Part shown: positions 41,700 through 53,190 of the stretch, piece by piece | Layout: every line of letters starts with the position of its first letter | How positions within the stretch are numbered: position 1 is the stretch's first letter | Origin: Schistocephalus solidus | Taxonomy: Eukaryota; Platyhelminthes; Cestoda; Diphyllobothriidea; Diphyllobothriidae | Assembly: GCA_017591395.1 (NCBI GenBank) | Contig: WEDG01000803.1 | Coordinates: forward strand, 184,394-248,393 | Direction: 5' to 3' | Length of the DNA stretch: 64,000 nucleotides | Position numbers and translations under genes: made by a program | Notes under the pieces: generated by a model | The model's database searches: none | Told to the model about the DNA's origin: nothing | The model's input: the letters and a program-made list of their open reading frames with translations, nothing else

Positions 41700-42030
41700 A
41701 TTATATACCAAATATCTACCCGCCAGGGGTTTAAATTAATCTCATCTTTGAGATGTATGTAGTCACAGATGTGATAGTAATAAGACAACCTACAGACAAT
41801 TTGTATCTAGTACAATGTTTCTGATTTGAATGCTTCATTTTGTGATAGCGAAAAGAGCTGTTAACGTTAAGGTTCACAGCTTAGTTAGTTTTTTCTTGTG
41901 AATTTAGTAAAATATATTAAATTGTACGAGGTTTCCCTAATCCGAAATGATGTTCTTTGGTGAACCACAAAAATGAGATTCAAGTTTCTCCATTCCAATA
42001 AAATATAAACGTGTAGGACTGTCCTAAAGT
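41700..42030. repeat. Dispersed repeat, four copies
   Basis: This relates to 51985-52165, 57115-57380 and 63880-64000. Landmarks are CACACGCTTTTGAACATA (also at 63.88 kb), TTTGAGATGTATG, AAAGAGCTGTTAACGTTAAG, CGAGGTTTCC and TTGGTGAACCA. No coding sense. Confidence 0.75.
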
Positions 42031-42610
42031 AAAGTCAACCGAACCCAGGGCAGGCATGTGTGGCACTCGTAGAGAGTTTATTTAGCTGCGTTAGCCATTA
42101 CGCCTGAGCGTGCATCCGTAGGCAATAAACGGACACTGGGATAGATGCGTTGGACAAGTATGGGAACAAGATCAGTGCACATTGGGCATCATTTGCATTT
42201 CAATTCCATAAAAAATGCCAAACACATGGGGCTGGGCCGTGATAGCACGCCTAGGTGCAGGTTAACGCCGCGCCAGGAACCTGCACCATATTACGCATCG
42301 GGGCTTCTCGAATCTGTCTTGACATCAGACACAGATGGGCGATGGGAGAGAGAGAGACTGCGGTAGATCCAGCGCAAGTTTCCTTTCCTGTGCCACCATC
42401 CTGTGGAGCACATGGTGGACCTCGTCAAACTTGACGGTTGAACTGTCGCGCGCCCTTCGGGTCCTGTTGATTTTGTCCTGCCACTGTGTTTGAACGTTTG
42501 TTAGACGCTAGGACAACCTAGCATAATACATTTCGCACGCATGTCACCGGTGAGCGTCCAAATTGTCGTCAGGAACACTTTGGACATCATCGAACTCAAT
42601 GATCAATCAG
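42030..42610 (+). repeat. LINE-3'-end-like repeat, long form, copy 2
   Basis: The long form begins at GCAGGCATGTGTGGCACTCG. It passes CGTGCATCCGTAGGCAATAA and the GGGGCTGGGCCGTGATAG and CATGGTGGACCTCGTCAAAC core, then GACGCTAGGACAACC and CACCGGTGAGCGTCC. It ends near TCAATCAGTTATGTCAATCC. The body to either side of the core is absent from copies A-F, so this is a separate family that shares the LINE's 3' core. Confidence 0.85.
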
Positions 42611-43060
42611 TTATGTCAATCCCATAGTTAAAAGAAAATCGTTAAAGCGGAACTGACTCATGAGTCTTTCTCACCAAACATAAACCCTTTCAAGTCAAAA
42701 GGCTTCAAAATAAGAAAAAAAGACATTCCATGACAATGTTTACTGGATGCATATGCTCAGAGAACATAAAAGTCAGCAGCAATTTCCTTAGAATTGTAGC
42801 AGAACCACGGTGACGACGGCTGTAACAAGAAAAGAGGAACAAATTTGACATATGACAACACACTTACTATCAGAAGGAGAATTTTCGACTGTTTGATCAT
42901 CTAGTTTATTAGCTTTTCGTTTCAAATTCTGAGATCAATTTACTTCTTGTTCCTGTGATAGCATTTGTTCCTTATGAACAGCTTCCTGGAACCCACCTGT
43001 TCGATTTTATCAACAATAAGTATCGTTATCAAAATACTATTTACCCTGTGTGGCATAAAT
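42611..43060. repeat. Segment duplicated at 53185-53520
   Basis: Shared landmarks are GGAACTGACTCATGAGTCTT-like, ACCATGACAATG-like, GCATATGCTCAGAGAACATA and CTTACTATCAGAAGGAGAA. It follows the long-form repeat in both places. Confidence 0.8.
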
Positions 43061-44029
43061 ATCAGACAAATAAATGCAAGTAAATTGATTTGGCTATATA
43101 GATGTGCAACGTCCGCTCATGACTCATAAAGTACATATCAAGGCAACCTCTGACGATGCTGTTATTGGCCTTCCGCGTAAATTCGACATACCTGTCACGG
43201 CCATGGCAATGAGATCCATGTGTTGTCCTAAATTTAAAGCAGTTAGGTAAATTTAAACTGCCAGTTTCTTGAGTCACCAACAAAATAATGCCACATAAAG
43301 CGAATAATTCAATGCCATTTTTACGCTTTTTGAATTCATTTAGAAAATATGCGATTGCTTTTAACATGGGCTGTCATATTGTAATGAGTAACGGTAAGTA
43401 AAGAAAAGGGCTATGTCAAAATTAATATTGAGGTACATTCGATACATTACAGTTTTATCGAACCTGATTTTGAATTGCTCGATGCATCCCCTGTAAAATG
43501 AGGAAAGCGTTAAAATGCATGTGTGCTAGAGAGCTTGGTTTCCTTCTGGTTAGATTAATATTCTACTTAAAGTGTTAAAGCATTACCGTAGGCCAAAAAA
43601 AAATATTTAACTAATAAATGGAGATTATATTTATGAAAATCGCAGCATCGATATGATGCCAACCAAAGTTCATCGATATGTCTCCCAGTTACTAAAACAT
43701 CTGCTTCAGTTAAATAAAAATCCACGAAATGTTTAGGTACTTAACTTCATTTTGTTTAAATCCATTATTTTTTGGGCAGAGAATATGCAAACAGTGGAAA
43801 ATAGTATATAATGTGCACAATAGTAATTTTCATGTTCGCATTTAGCCTGCCTATGAAGTTGAGCAAGTAAATAAAACAATAGTCCGTTTAAAAAGAAATC
43901 TTGCGAACATTTTAAACAGTTTTGACTTGGATATCCCTACGAATATTTATAATATGTTGTATGGCATTAAGGTAAGATTGAAAGCGTGTGCTTTTCCGTG
44001 TAGCATTGGAGCTTTTCAAATGAAATTCA
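43061..44029. other. No gene recognised
   Basis: AT-rich. The minus frame at 43062-43367 is partly a duplicate of the one at 37690-37932 and shows no family motifs. Confidence 0.5.
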
Positions 44030-44520
44030 TATTTACGGTTTTGGAAAAATATATAGTCCTATAATCGTCAATCCTCAACTTTATCGATAAACATCCCCAA
44101 CCCTATATATTAACCGAAAAACTACTTTACTTGTCGTCAAAGAATGTTTCATAAAAAAATGGTTTCAGATATGGAAATTGCACCACAAAATTCTCGTTCT
44201 AATTCATATGGCTTTTACATGAGAACACATAGAAAAGAGGTAAACATCTATTTTCGCGTTTCAAATTTATTTACGATAGATGAAAATACCTTCAATTTTT
44301 GGGGGATCATTTTTCTTTTGGTCATCTAAAGTATATCAAAAATATAGAAGCCTAGTCAGTTTACTTCATATCTTTCATCTGAAAACTTTCTGAGTAATGT
44401 AAGTGTTAGTTTCGTGAACTGTGGCCCTAGAATATTTTATAAACCACCTTTACATGCAAGCCAAAAAAGCTAAAATGAGGTTTAGTTTAATGAAAAAAAT
44501 TATTAGAGCATTGTGCAACG
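44030..44520. repeat. Segment duplicated at 53520-54080
   Basis: Shared landmarks are GGTTTTGGAAAA, TCGTCAAAGAATGTTT, AAGAGGTAAACAT-like, TATAGAAGCCTAGTCAGTTT and CTGTGGCCCTAGAATATTTT. Two short open frames (44144-44329; 53706-53960) are related remnants. Confidence 0.8.
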
Positions 44521-44799
44521 GGTCAAGCATTCAAGGTCAAAAGAACGCTTATGACTTGTGCGATACAGAAAGTAAGTTAATTTCAATTTGAACACAGACA
44601 TCCCGAGATTATATCGTAATAAAATGTAAAAACGGTCGGATATTACCTCTTTTTGCGACGACTTCTATGGGTTTATCCCTTAAATCTTTCTCTAAATTAA
44701 AAAATTGAAATTAAAATATGCAGATTGCAGATAAACGTTAAGTAGATCATGGCATTGACTAAAAGATTTAACACAAATGCAAACCTGTCATTTAATTTT

Positions 44800-46990
44800 T
44801 AGGAATTGTTAAAATAGGAAGGATATCCTGGTATCATATACACAATAAAAATGCCTATTTTGTGTTTTGGATCTGAACGCAACTGGAGCCACAAAACGTA
44901 ACTGCAGAAAGTGTGCTAAGGTTTTCCTCTTACCTGGATTATGAGAGACAAGTTTTTAAATTTTACTTGGAATAAAAGCACCCATGTACACTGCATTAAA
45001 TTTATTTCCTCATTGAGATCAAGTTCGCTTGTTGCATATGAAGAAACTATTGAATGAGGGCAGGCGATATATTGTCTGTGGAAGCCTTGCACAACATCTT
45101 ATGCATGCTCTTTTCTTTCATAAACCTCGGCACGGTTTCACGACACAGTATATTAAACTTTAAATATCTATTACTTTGCACGATATAATATATGAGGGCA
45201 TGTTAAAGCCAATTTTAGTCTGTAGATACTCACTTTTTTCTGCATTTAACCTTTTTAAATCATCGAGTGTAAGGTCTCCTGCAAGAAAATATCAAAAATA
45301 AATGTTTGAAGAAGAAGCGCAAGTTAAGCGAACAAACAGTTTTTGCAGGTGAAAGATTTATTGCCTAGGTTTTTAAATGTACTCAAATTCGGGACATGTG
45401 TAAGATGAGAGATTTAACCGCTCAGTTCAAGATTGGCAAGACACAATATTTTAAAAAATGGAAAGCTTCTTTAGTTCCCGCAATGGCTGGTTACCTACCA
45501 GGAAACTGATCAGTGTGAGTTTGAGGTCAGAAAATAAACTCGATTTATCTGTTTTATCAACTTACTGGGGCCAGCTTCTGCCACTGAAGATAGAGGAAGT
45601 AAAACGTTTGCGGTCAACTACTTTGAGTTCGTTAAAAATTAAAAAATAAGATAGATCTGAAGGCACCTTTGTACGGAATATGAGGTATCGAGGAGGTTGG
45701 AAGCCTCATAATACGTTCAACTATTTTGTGCGATTAACCTAACTGGAGGATTTTGTATTTGTCCACCAAATCATAGGTGATGATAAAAAAACATTTGAAA
45801 TCATAAACCTATTAAACTTTATTAAAATTACGTACATGGCTATGAGTGTATTAATCAATTAATTTCGGCAGAAATGGATCCTTATTTCGAAACTCTGTTT
45901 GGTGTAGTTTTTGATGTGATTTTCCTCGCATTCACATAAATTATGTTTTCTTTTTGAACTTTGTGGTTTTCTTCAAATGAGCTGCTTATTTATAACTTTT
46001 AATTGTTAAAATAGAAGCTCATTTTGGGATTCGTCTAAGTATATGACTTTCAATGATTTCGGTTAGTTTTGTCAAGATAACGATAATAGTTCTTCATTCT
46101 CCTCTCAGATTTCATTTTCCAAACTCTAATTCATACTGGTAAACTTACGTGGGTTTAGCTTATACCAGAATAACAGCAATTAGTATAAGTCAATATATCA
46201 TGGAAACTTGAAGATAAATATTTGTCCTCTCCCCGTTTTACGCTGTCTAGGTTACTCGTTATTGTGAGAAGAAAGAAGTGCAGTTTCATATTATAAGTCA
46301 TGTAAATTATATTATTAGAAAAAGAGTTTTTTTGGGATTTGGCTAAAAATATTCAAAAAATCACAAGGTGATAGATTTTAGCGTTATTTACGTAGTCTTA
46401 AGTTCATGCATTTATTGATTCGTTATCATGTACGGTAGTTTATATTGCAGAAACGAACGTAAACGCGTGTTTTATAATAGAACTTAAGGAGAAACTATAC
46501 TTTAAAAGAATTGATTGCAACATGTTCTATTATTCTATGCATTTTTGTCGTTGTAGATTAAGTAAAGTAAGCCTTAAGCATAAAAGCATAAATTTCGAAT
46601 TCTTATTACAATTGATCAGGCAAACGTTTATTATCAGTTGATATGAAAATTCCGTATCAAGCTTTCCAGTACGTAGCTAGTTAACACTTCAAAGACGGCT
46701 CACCTGGTCCCAAGAGAAGAGCTAAATGTGAATAGACAATGAAAAACGATTTCTTGGAATACGTATAAGTAATATTTTAATCAATATAATAAGAATTAAA
46801 GGTATCTTATTAGATATGGTAGCTTCACTGCAATTAATTTATCTATCGCTAAATTTGGGGATATATTAAGTAGATACCTGCAAGGATGAATGTTGAAATG
46901 AGCCTTAATTGACTTTCCATTTTTGCAGCAAATATAACAAGTGGATCTTCTATAAGCTCGGTGAATAAACCACATGCTGAGATTTCCGTA
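44800..46990. repeat. Segmental duplication copy 2 (with 38280-40125)
   Basis: It has the same landmark order as 38280-40125. About 500 bases near 45650-46380 have no counterpart in copy 1. The exon-like block at 46640-46770 has in-frame stops here. Confidence 0.8.
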
Positions 46991-47555
46991 TATATATGCA
47001 GGTATATCCAGTGAGAGAGTAGAAGTTTAACCAATGAAGATGACACGGTTGTAGCACATTCTGTCACCCTTCATCACTGACGACTTCAGGTAGAAGCAAG
47101 ATGCTTTGCAGGCAGCAAATATAAATAAAATATAAAAGGAATATGAGCCGGATCAGGAAAAGAACATAATTTTTGGAAAAGTAACAAAAGTTCCTGTGGT
47201 ATTAAATATCATAGAACAAAACCTATGATTTCTGTGCCTTGCACTATTAAAGATGTTTAATCTTAACAAGAGAGGTTTCAAATAAATCTCTTCTGGAAAC
47301 GAAAAATCTGATCGTATTTCAATGAAAACTGGCTTAATGCATGTGAAAGAAACTGCTTTTATTGTGCACAAATTAAGAAAAAAATTAGCTTTTAAATTAA
47401 TTTTTACAGATATCCGATGTTTTTCTAAAAAAACGTAGAAATAAAATTTTCGACTGTTTTTTGTTCCTGTACAGCGGGAACTGGGACGTAATTAAGGGCT
47501 GCCGCGTGACGTTTTGGCTAGTATCTTCAATATTCGCTAAGGAAAATTAGAAAAA
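46991..47555. other. No gene recognised
   Basis: AT-rich; may include the 5' part of the Tc1/mariner relic. The frames at 46849-47067 and 47153-47371 lack motifs. Confidence 0.45.
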
Positions 47556-48135
47556 TGACGAAGGAATTCGGGCTTCACATACAGACTGCAATGATAAAGC
47601 AATGTTTAAGTAGAAAAACTAAGCAAATAGATTATAAGCCATTCACTTAAAATCTAATTAAAGAACGTTTTGCATTTGCGCAGGAAATATATCTCTCACA
47701 GAGTTGCATTAATAAAATGCAGTTTTTTGATGAAATCTTCTTTTTAGATAAGCAACCGATCTCTGCACAGTAAGTCACATGTGGAAAGAATTAAGCTCAA
47801 GAGAAAACTACTTGGACGACAAATGATGGTTAAAATGCCATCCAAATTGGCGAGCTGTGATCCAGTGGTTGAACGAAAACCATTAAAAACAAGGTTTTCC
47901 TTTCCTTCCTACAGGCTTTCTTAAGTTATAACGGCATTAAACGACGGTACATGCAAACTATAAAAGTGCAAGATAATACTCCTCTAAACGGTCAAAGGGG
48001 ATACGATGCTTATTTACCCTATACATATAATATATTTTTTGGACAACTGCTTACCTTTTTCACATGCTGCCTCCGGAGAATTTTTTTATTCCTACCAAAA
48101 GCCCCGACCTTAATTCTATCGAATTTGCGTCTGTA
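47556..48135 (+). pseudogene. Tc1/mariner-type transposase relic
   Basis: Three catalytic blocks of a DDE transposase appear in order. ERFAFAQEIYLSQS then MQFFDEIFF carries the first Asp at 47729. VQDNTPLNGQRG carries the second Asp at 47972, in the same frame, 81 codons on. SPDLNSIEFA carries the Glu at 48121, in another frame. Several stops intervene. The second Asp to Glu distance (about 50 codons) is longer than the usual 34-39, so an insertion is likely as well as a frameshift. Terminal inverted repeats were not found. Confidence 0.75.
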
Positions 48136-49809
48136 AGGGACTGAACTATGAACTTACCTATGCTTTTACAAAACGTCCTCATGCAGGTATCATAGAGTGT
48201 GCAAGAATGCAATATGCCGCTCAATTTCGGGAATAAAGGATATGCAAGCGAGCAATGCCGGACGGGTGGTAATAGGGGTTTAATGGATGTACCTTAATAA
48301 AGAAAAGGAGTGCGCCGGCTGAATTTTTAATCTACCTACTGTTTTTGCTAAGGTAAGCATTCTTTGCCGGGTTAGGAATGTCACGTAATAGTTTGTTTCC
48401 CCGACACCTGGGCGACTTGCACAATTCGGGGAAGTTACGTCATGCCGTCCATCATGCACGATGTCCTTCCTGGTTGACCTAAGCCACTCTTTAATAAAAC
48501 TCATCAGCAGCAGGAATAGGGCCAGTCTTGCGAGATTTTACATTAACACGTCGAATTTGAAAAGGTTTGTATATACTTCGACGTACTAATAGTCGACGCT
48601 TCGAAAGTGTTCAGCTGACTAGATCATTCGATTTCCCTACGGCCAACGAAGTAATTTGTGACTCCACGAACCTTGCAATTAATGCTTACTCTGATAAGCC
48701 AACGGACAGTTTTAGGGTTTGATTACCTACTGTCGAATTTATTTATTTATTATTTATTTAAATAGCGCTGGAAACCGCGAGAAGAGAGAGGAGCAACATC
48801 AACTCACAATTAGTAAACTGTAGTAAAATAAAGTTTAAAATGCAGGCGTCTTGTAATAAAAAAACGTAGAATTTCAAGAGAAGAGTGACTAGCCTTTACT
48901 GTTTACCACTGACGGAAGTTATGTGAGCCTTCGAAAGATTGGAAATCAACCAATAAATAAGGATGGCCTGTTCCTTTTAAATTATAAATTCCAAAATATA
49001 CTGAAGAGTTTGACGGGGGCAGAATTCAATGGGACCCTTATTTTTTATAAAAAACTATCAGAGAAAAAACTGCATTCCTTAATAAACTAAAAGCTAGAGT
49101 TGATAGGATTGGTATGATGCAGTAAGACAGGACCGTGATGTTAATGACAACATATGAGGGTTCAAAAGGCTCATCGGCGTAAGAGAAATAATAAATCAGC
49201 CAGAGCTACTTTTTAAAACCATCTGGGAGGTATGAGAGGGTGAAACCATCCTGAAAACAGGGTCAAAACCAAGAAGATAAAGTTGGCGTCAAGGTATCAT
49301 CACCGAGATGCCCCCTATACGGTGCAGTGATTTTTGGATATGCCTACAAACACACCTTCACTATTGAAGACTTATATGTATTTTCAAGGCATTTCTCACA
49401 GAACTCATGACTAGAGTACATCCCTATCTGGCGTGAATATGATTTATTTTGCAGTTCATATTTTTTGAAGTCTTGAAGCTATCTCTTACTTTTAGTTATT
49501 TTTCGTAAGGAGAGATCTCTTGTAAGTGACCAAAATTTCCCTGACACTATCCTGTTACCGCAAGTCGCGTGAGTCTTCTTGCCCTCCGTGTCTGGTTTTT
49601 TTTTCCTTAAACCTGACAGAGTGCAGGATGGAATCAACGCACTGCATAAACAAGTTCTGTGATGAGTTTCGCAAATCTCTCCTCTTGTACGGCAGTGCTA
49701 ACGAGAAAACTCAGCATTTTATCCTCGAATAACCACATGGTATTCCAGTGGGGGATAACTGTTTCAGTGCTGGCATGTGTCATGTGCTGTTTTTATAAAA
49801 AACTTTTAA
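48136..49809. other. No gene recognised
   Basis: AT-rich sequence. The frame at 49526-49732 (ending GSANEKTQHFILE) follows a polypyrimidine-AG and could be an exon remnant, but I do not recognise it. Confidence 0.45.
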
Positions 49810-50910
49810 GACTCTGGCTGGTAGGCACTATCACCTAGATCTTTAAAAACTGAAAAAAAAATTTCATTAAGGGATTCTCGAGCTTGCCAAACTGTAGCAG
49901 ACGGTAATATGCCGTATAGAAACTAAATAGGCTACTTCTCAGCGATACGCACTGGCACAAATGGTCACACTGTTTATATAATTTCAATTAAGTGCATGCA
50001 GGACACTTCTGCGAGGAATGTTACTGCCCGCGGTCACTTGAACTTTGAAGAGAGGTGTCCATACTTTAAAAAAGACGCCCGAAACTGCTTTACAGGAGTG
50101 GGTCGGACGGTGAAAATCCTTAAAAACATGCAGAGCGCTATTCAAAGAGGCAACGTTCAGGTAGCGCAGGTATTAGCTAGGTTCTTTCATCAGCCGTTGT
50201 GCATCTCAAAACCTATGTATTGTAAATGTTTCCTATGTTTGGAGTTTGGCGGATGCCGCACTAATGAATGCTCATTTTGAACACATTTATGCTCGGTGTT
50301 AAACTTTATTGCCTGAGATTTTTGAAATATCCTCAAGCGCAAGATGCGTCAATCAGAGTCATGAAACTTGTGTACAATATTTGAGAAAATATAATAACGG
50401 TGACTTACATAGGTGTAGATAAGACGGACGAGACTATCTTTTAACAGTCTTAGACAGGGCATCTTTCCCAGAATCTAAATAAACCATGGGTTTTCTATCG
50501 AAAAAATGCAAACGGAAATTCTGAGCGATGTTTTTCATTTGAAAGGATTACTTAAGTATTGGTGTAATGTGAATTCTCGTGCCGAATAACCACAAGGTAT
50601 TTGGGTCACTACAGGACTCTTGATTCTGAATGAGTTTTTTAGTCGCCTGCAAAACCAACATTCTTTAAAATAGAGTACATACGTAGAATGAATGACTTTC
50701 ATTACGTTTACGATGTAATTTAAAATTTAAATACATTTAATGGAAATATACATAAAATATTGTCCCTTGTACTCATTACGTAGGAATAAACATCATCTTC
50801 TAATTCTCAACTTTTAGAAAGTACATTTTTCGGTTTTCAAAATGTTTTAATTTCCGAAAATATTCTAACACTTGTCTGCTTTTGCGCTTGCATTGAGGGT
50901 TTTTAGATCT
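49810..50910. repeat. Segmental duplication copy 1 (with 57905-58990)
   Basis: Shared landmarks are CACTATCACCTAGATCTTTA-like, GAAACTGCTTT, GTGCATC, GCATCTTTCC, TTAATGGAAATATACATAA and ATATTCTAACACTTGTCTG. A 94-residue frame (49996-50280, rich in Cys near its end) is open here and broken in the other copy. I cannot name the protein. Confidence 0.8.
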
Positions 50911-51299
50911 ACATGTGCTATGTTTTCCGAGAAAGTCACATCATACGCTTTTATATACTAGAAAGCAGTCTTTATATAAGACTGATAAGTGTTTTCAGTT
51001 AATACGGATCATGTTGGACATTTAGCCAGCAAAATATTTAAATGCACAAATGAAATGCTTTATAAGTAGACATTTTATGGTCTTAAAATTCTCATAAAAG
51101 GAAATTTCTTAAATCCAACAGCTGACCTTTCCTTGTGTTTAAAATAAGAAAACGTGTTAACCACCTGAGCACAAGCGATAATACTTTTGCGTATTTTTTT
51201 ATAAAAAATATTTGAGTTTCTAAGAGCCATGAAAATAACGGTGCTTCAACAGTAGCCACTTTTTACAGAGTATATATTTCCACAGGGTGACCTCACAAT
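50911..51299. other. No gene recognised
   Basis: AT-rich, with no motif or shared repeat that I can see. Confidence 0.45.
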
Positions 51300-51600
51300 C
51301 CACTGTGCAGATTTTCATTCAGTGCTTGATTGTTTGCATCAAATAATCATACTGCGAACCGCGTGTCAGTACACTCAAATGTTGAGGCGTTCATTATTTT
51401 CGCAGATATTTCTGGTCTGAAGTGGTATAATGGATCCAGTTTCACAGTTCCGATGCGACCATAAGGCAGATTAAACTAACAAATTAAGCTTTTATGTGTC
51501 CTGACATCCGAATATTTTTTTCCGTGAGAATCGCGTTTACGCTATCCAATCTCCTGCAGTACAAGGGAATAGCAACTGGACCTGGTAGTCATCTGGTTGA
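51300..51600. repeat. Segment duplicated at 33310-33600
   Basis: It has the same landmarks as the LRRC34 intron 7 copy (CTGGTCTGAAGTGGTATAAT-like, GCGACCATAAGGCAGATTAA) and also leads into a tRNA-related repeat. Confidence 0.8.
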
Positions 51601-51970
51601 ACCTAGATTAATTGCTTAGGAAATCCTGCTTGGGCAGTCAGTTGACTGTATCAGAATTGGTGGATTCCACACGTTGCAGTAGGCTGGGCGGGTAACATGA
51701 CCGGAATGTAATTTAACTTATGGCTCCCGGTGGGCTCTCGTAGCTAAGTTGGCGGGAGCGTTGGCTGTACCAAGTCCTTCCCCTTGCTAGCGTGGGTTCG
51801 TATCCCACCGAGACCACCAAGTGTTTTACAAGGGGGTTATAGGAATTGACAGCAACCCTAATCTTAATCCCGATCCCAACTTTAACCTTTAAATCCAAAC
51901 AGAAGCTCATCAGAATTCAGCTCAAAGCCCTCTGCATAGTGAAGGGCACTTGCGACCGTGTTTTTAACCC
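51600..51970 (+). repeat. tRNA-related repeat (SINE-like)
   Basis: The tRNA-like part at 51732-51815 has box A TAGCTAAGTTGGCGGGAGC and box B GGTTCGTATCC. The flanks match those at 33.7 kb. Two substitutions in box A and one in box B argue against a working tRNA or promoter. Confidence 0.75.
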
Positions 51971-51984
51971 CTTTTTCTAGCATG

Positions 51985-52165
51985 CTTCCAATGCATATTT
52001 AGTTCAATGTTTCTCATTACGAGGCTTCACTTTTGATAAAGAAAAGTGCTGTTTACGTTAAGGTTCACAGGTTGGTTCATTTTTTCTTGTAAATTGGGTA
52101 CAGAATATTAAACTGTACGAGGTTTCCATAATCTGAAGTGATTTTATTTGGTGAACCAAAAAGAT
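51985..52165. repeat. Dispersed repeat, second copy
   Basis: It shares AAAGTGCTGTTTACGTTAAG-like, TTTTTCTTGTAAATT-like and CGAGGTTTCCATAAT with 41700-42030 and 57115-57380. Confidence 0.72.
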
Positions 52166-52540
52166 TAGATTCAAGTTGCTGAAATTAAATGCCGGTTGAA
52201 ATAGTGCATTGCAGATCAATTATGTTCAGAAAGCCACTCTGCAATGATCCTTTCAAAGCTCTTGTCTCCACTGCACTCTGGCGCATGGGAGCTTTGAGTG
52301 ACTGGCCCCCTTCTGTGGAAAGTCTAGCTGAAGGTGGTGGCAGGGTGTGCGTGGCAGGCGAAGATGGGCTACTGCAGAACGCCTTGGACAGCAAAATAAT
52401 GCATATGCGAGGTAGATGCTGCAGAATAGCTTCCCAAACCACTTGGGTACTTGAATCTACAGCAATACCTTCAAAGCCATTGCCTTGGATGCGGCTAATG
52501 AACGAGTATATTCTTTCTGTCGAGAAAATATGATCGGGCT
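52166..52540. repeat. Duplicated segment with open frames
   Basis: It resembles 57380-57680: GCAGATCAAT, TTCAGAAAGCC, GGCCCCCTTCTGTG-like, GGCCTACTGCAGAACGCCTT-like, CTTGGACAGC. Frames are open on both strands (+ 52189-52533, 114 residues; - 52185-52442) but not in the second copy, and neither shows known motifs. Confidence 0.65.
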
Positions 52541-52589
52541 ACAGTGACCCCAGTGCAAAGAAATATAAACGTATATGATTTTCCCACAG

Positions 52590-53190
52590 CAACGGTAACT
52601 GAACGCAGGGCAGGCATGTGTGGCACGCGTGGAGAGGTTATTTAGCTGCGTTAGCCACTACGCCCAAGCGTGCATCCGTAGCCGATAAACGGACACTGGG
52701 ATAAATGCACTGGCCAAACATTAAGAACAGATCAGGGCACAGTGGGCCTCATTTGAGTTCTACTTTCATAAAAATAACTAGGGGGCTGGGCCATGATAGC
52801 ATGCCTAGGTGCATGTTAACGCCGCACCAGGCACCTGCACCAGATCACGCCTCTGGGCTTCTCGAATCTGTTTTGATATCAAACACAGATGCGCGAGGGG
52901 AGAGAGAGAAACTGCGGTAGATGCAGCGCAAGTTACCGTTCCTACGCCACCATCCTGTGGAGCACATAGTGGACCTTTTTCAAACGTGACCGTTGAACTG
53001 TTGCAAAGCAAAATCCGGTCCTGTTACTTTTGTCCTGCCACTGTGCTCGATAGTTTTTCAGACGCTAGGACAACCTATTTTAACATATTTCACACGCAAG
53101 TCACCGGATAGCATCTAAATTGTCGTCAGGCACACGGTAGACATCGTCGAACTAAATGTTCAATCAGTTATGTCAATCCTATAGTTAAAA
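52590..53190 (+). repeat. LINE-3'-end-like repeat, long form, copy 3
   Basis: It has the full landmark series of the long form: GGCAGGCATGTGTGGCACGC, GGGGCTGGGCCATGATAGCA, CACCAGGCACCTGCACCAGA, GTAGATGCAGCGCAAGTTAC and GACGCTAGGACAACC. The segment before the core (CACAGTGGGCCTCATTTGAG) is also present at the 37.48 kb breakpoint. Confidence 0.85.

Larger units (their letters stand above)
40209..41700 (-). mobile_element. Tandem array of five tRNA-derived SINE units
   Basis: Five head-to-tail units, minus orientation, are seen from repeated CTCACCGATCTG at 40218, 40525, 40829, 41132 and 41434. Each unit has, in sense order, a tRNA-like head (box A TGGCTCAATGGTAGAGG, box B GGTTCAAATCC; 40411-40480 in unit 1), a hammerhead-like core, and a body with GTCGCTATGCGAC (a small hairpin) and GAGTTCCAGGGC. 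Predicted cleavage sites lie after + positions 40351, 40656, 40958, 41260 and 41565, spaced 302-305 bases. The units share most but not all substitutions, so the array is not brand new. Confidence 0.88.

Noticed and set aside
40209..41700. Regular array that could be mistaken for a CRISPR array
   Set aside because: The repeat unit is about 303 bases with no unique spacers, and the host is a eukaryote.
49996..50280. 94-residue Cys-containing frame as a gene
   Set aside because: No recognisable domain, and the duplicated copy at 58.2 kb is not conserved in frame; kept only as a note in the repeat entry.
52189..52533. 114-residue plus-strand frame as a gene
   Set aside because: Frames are open on both strands over the same bases, and the duplicate at 57.4-57.7 kb is interrupted; more likely repeat sequence.
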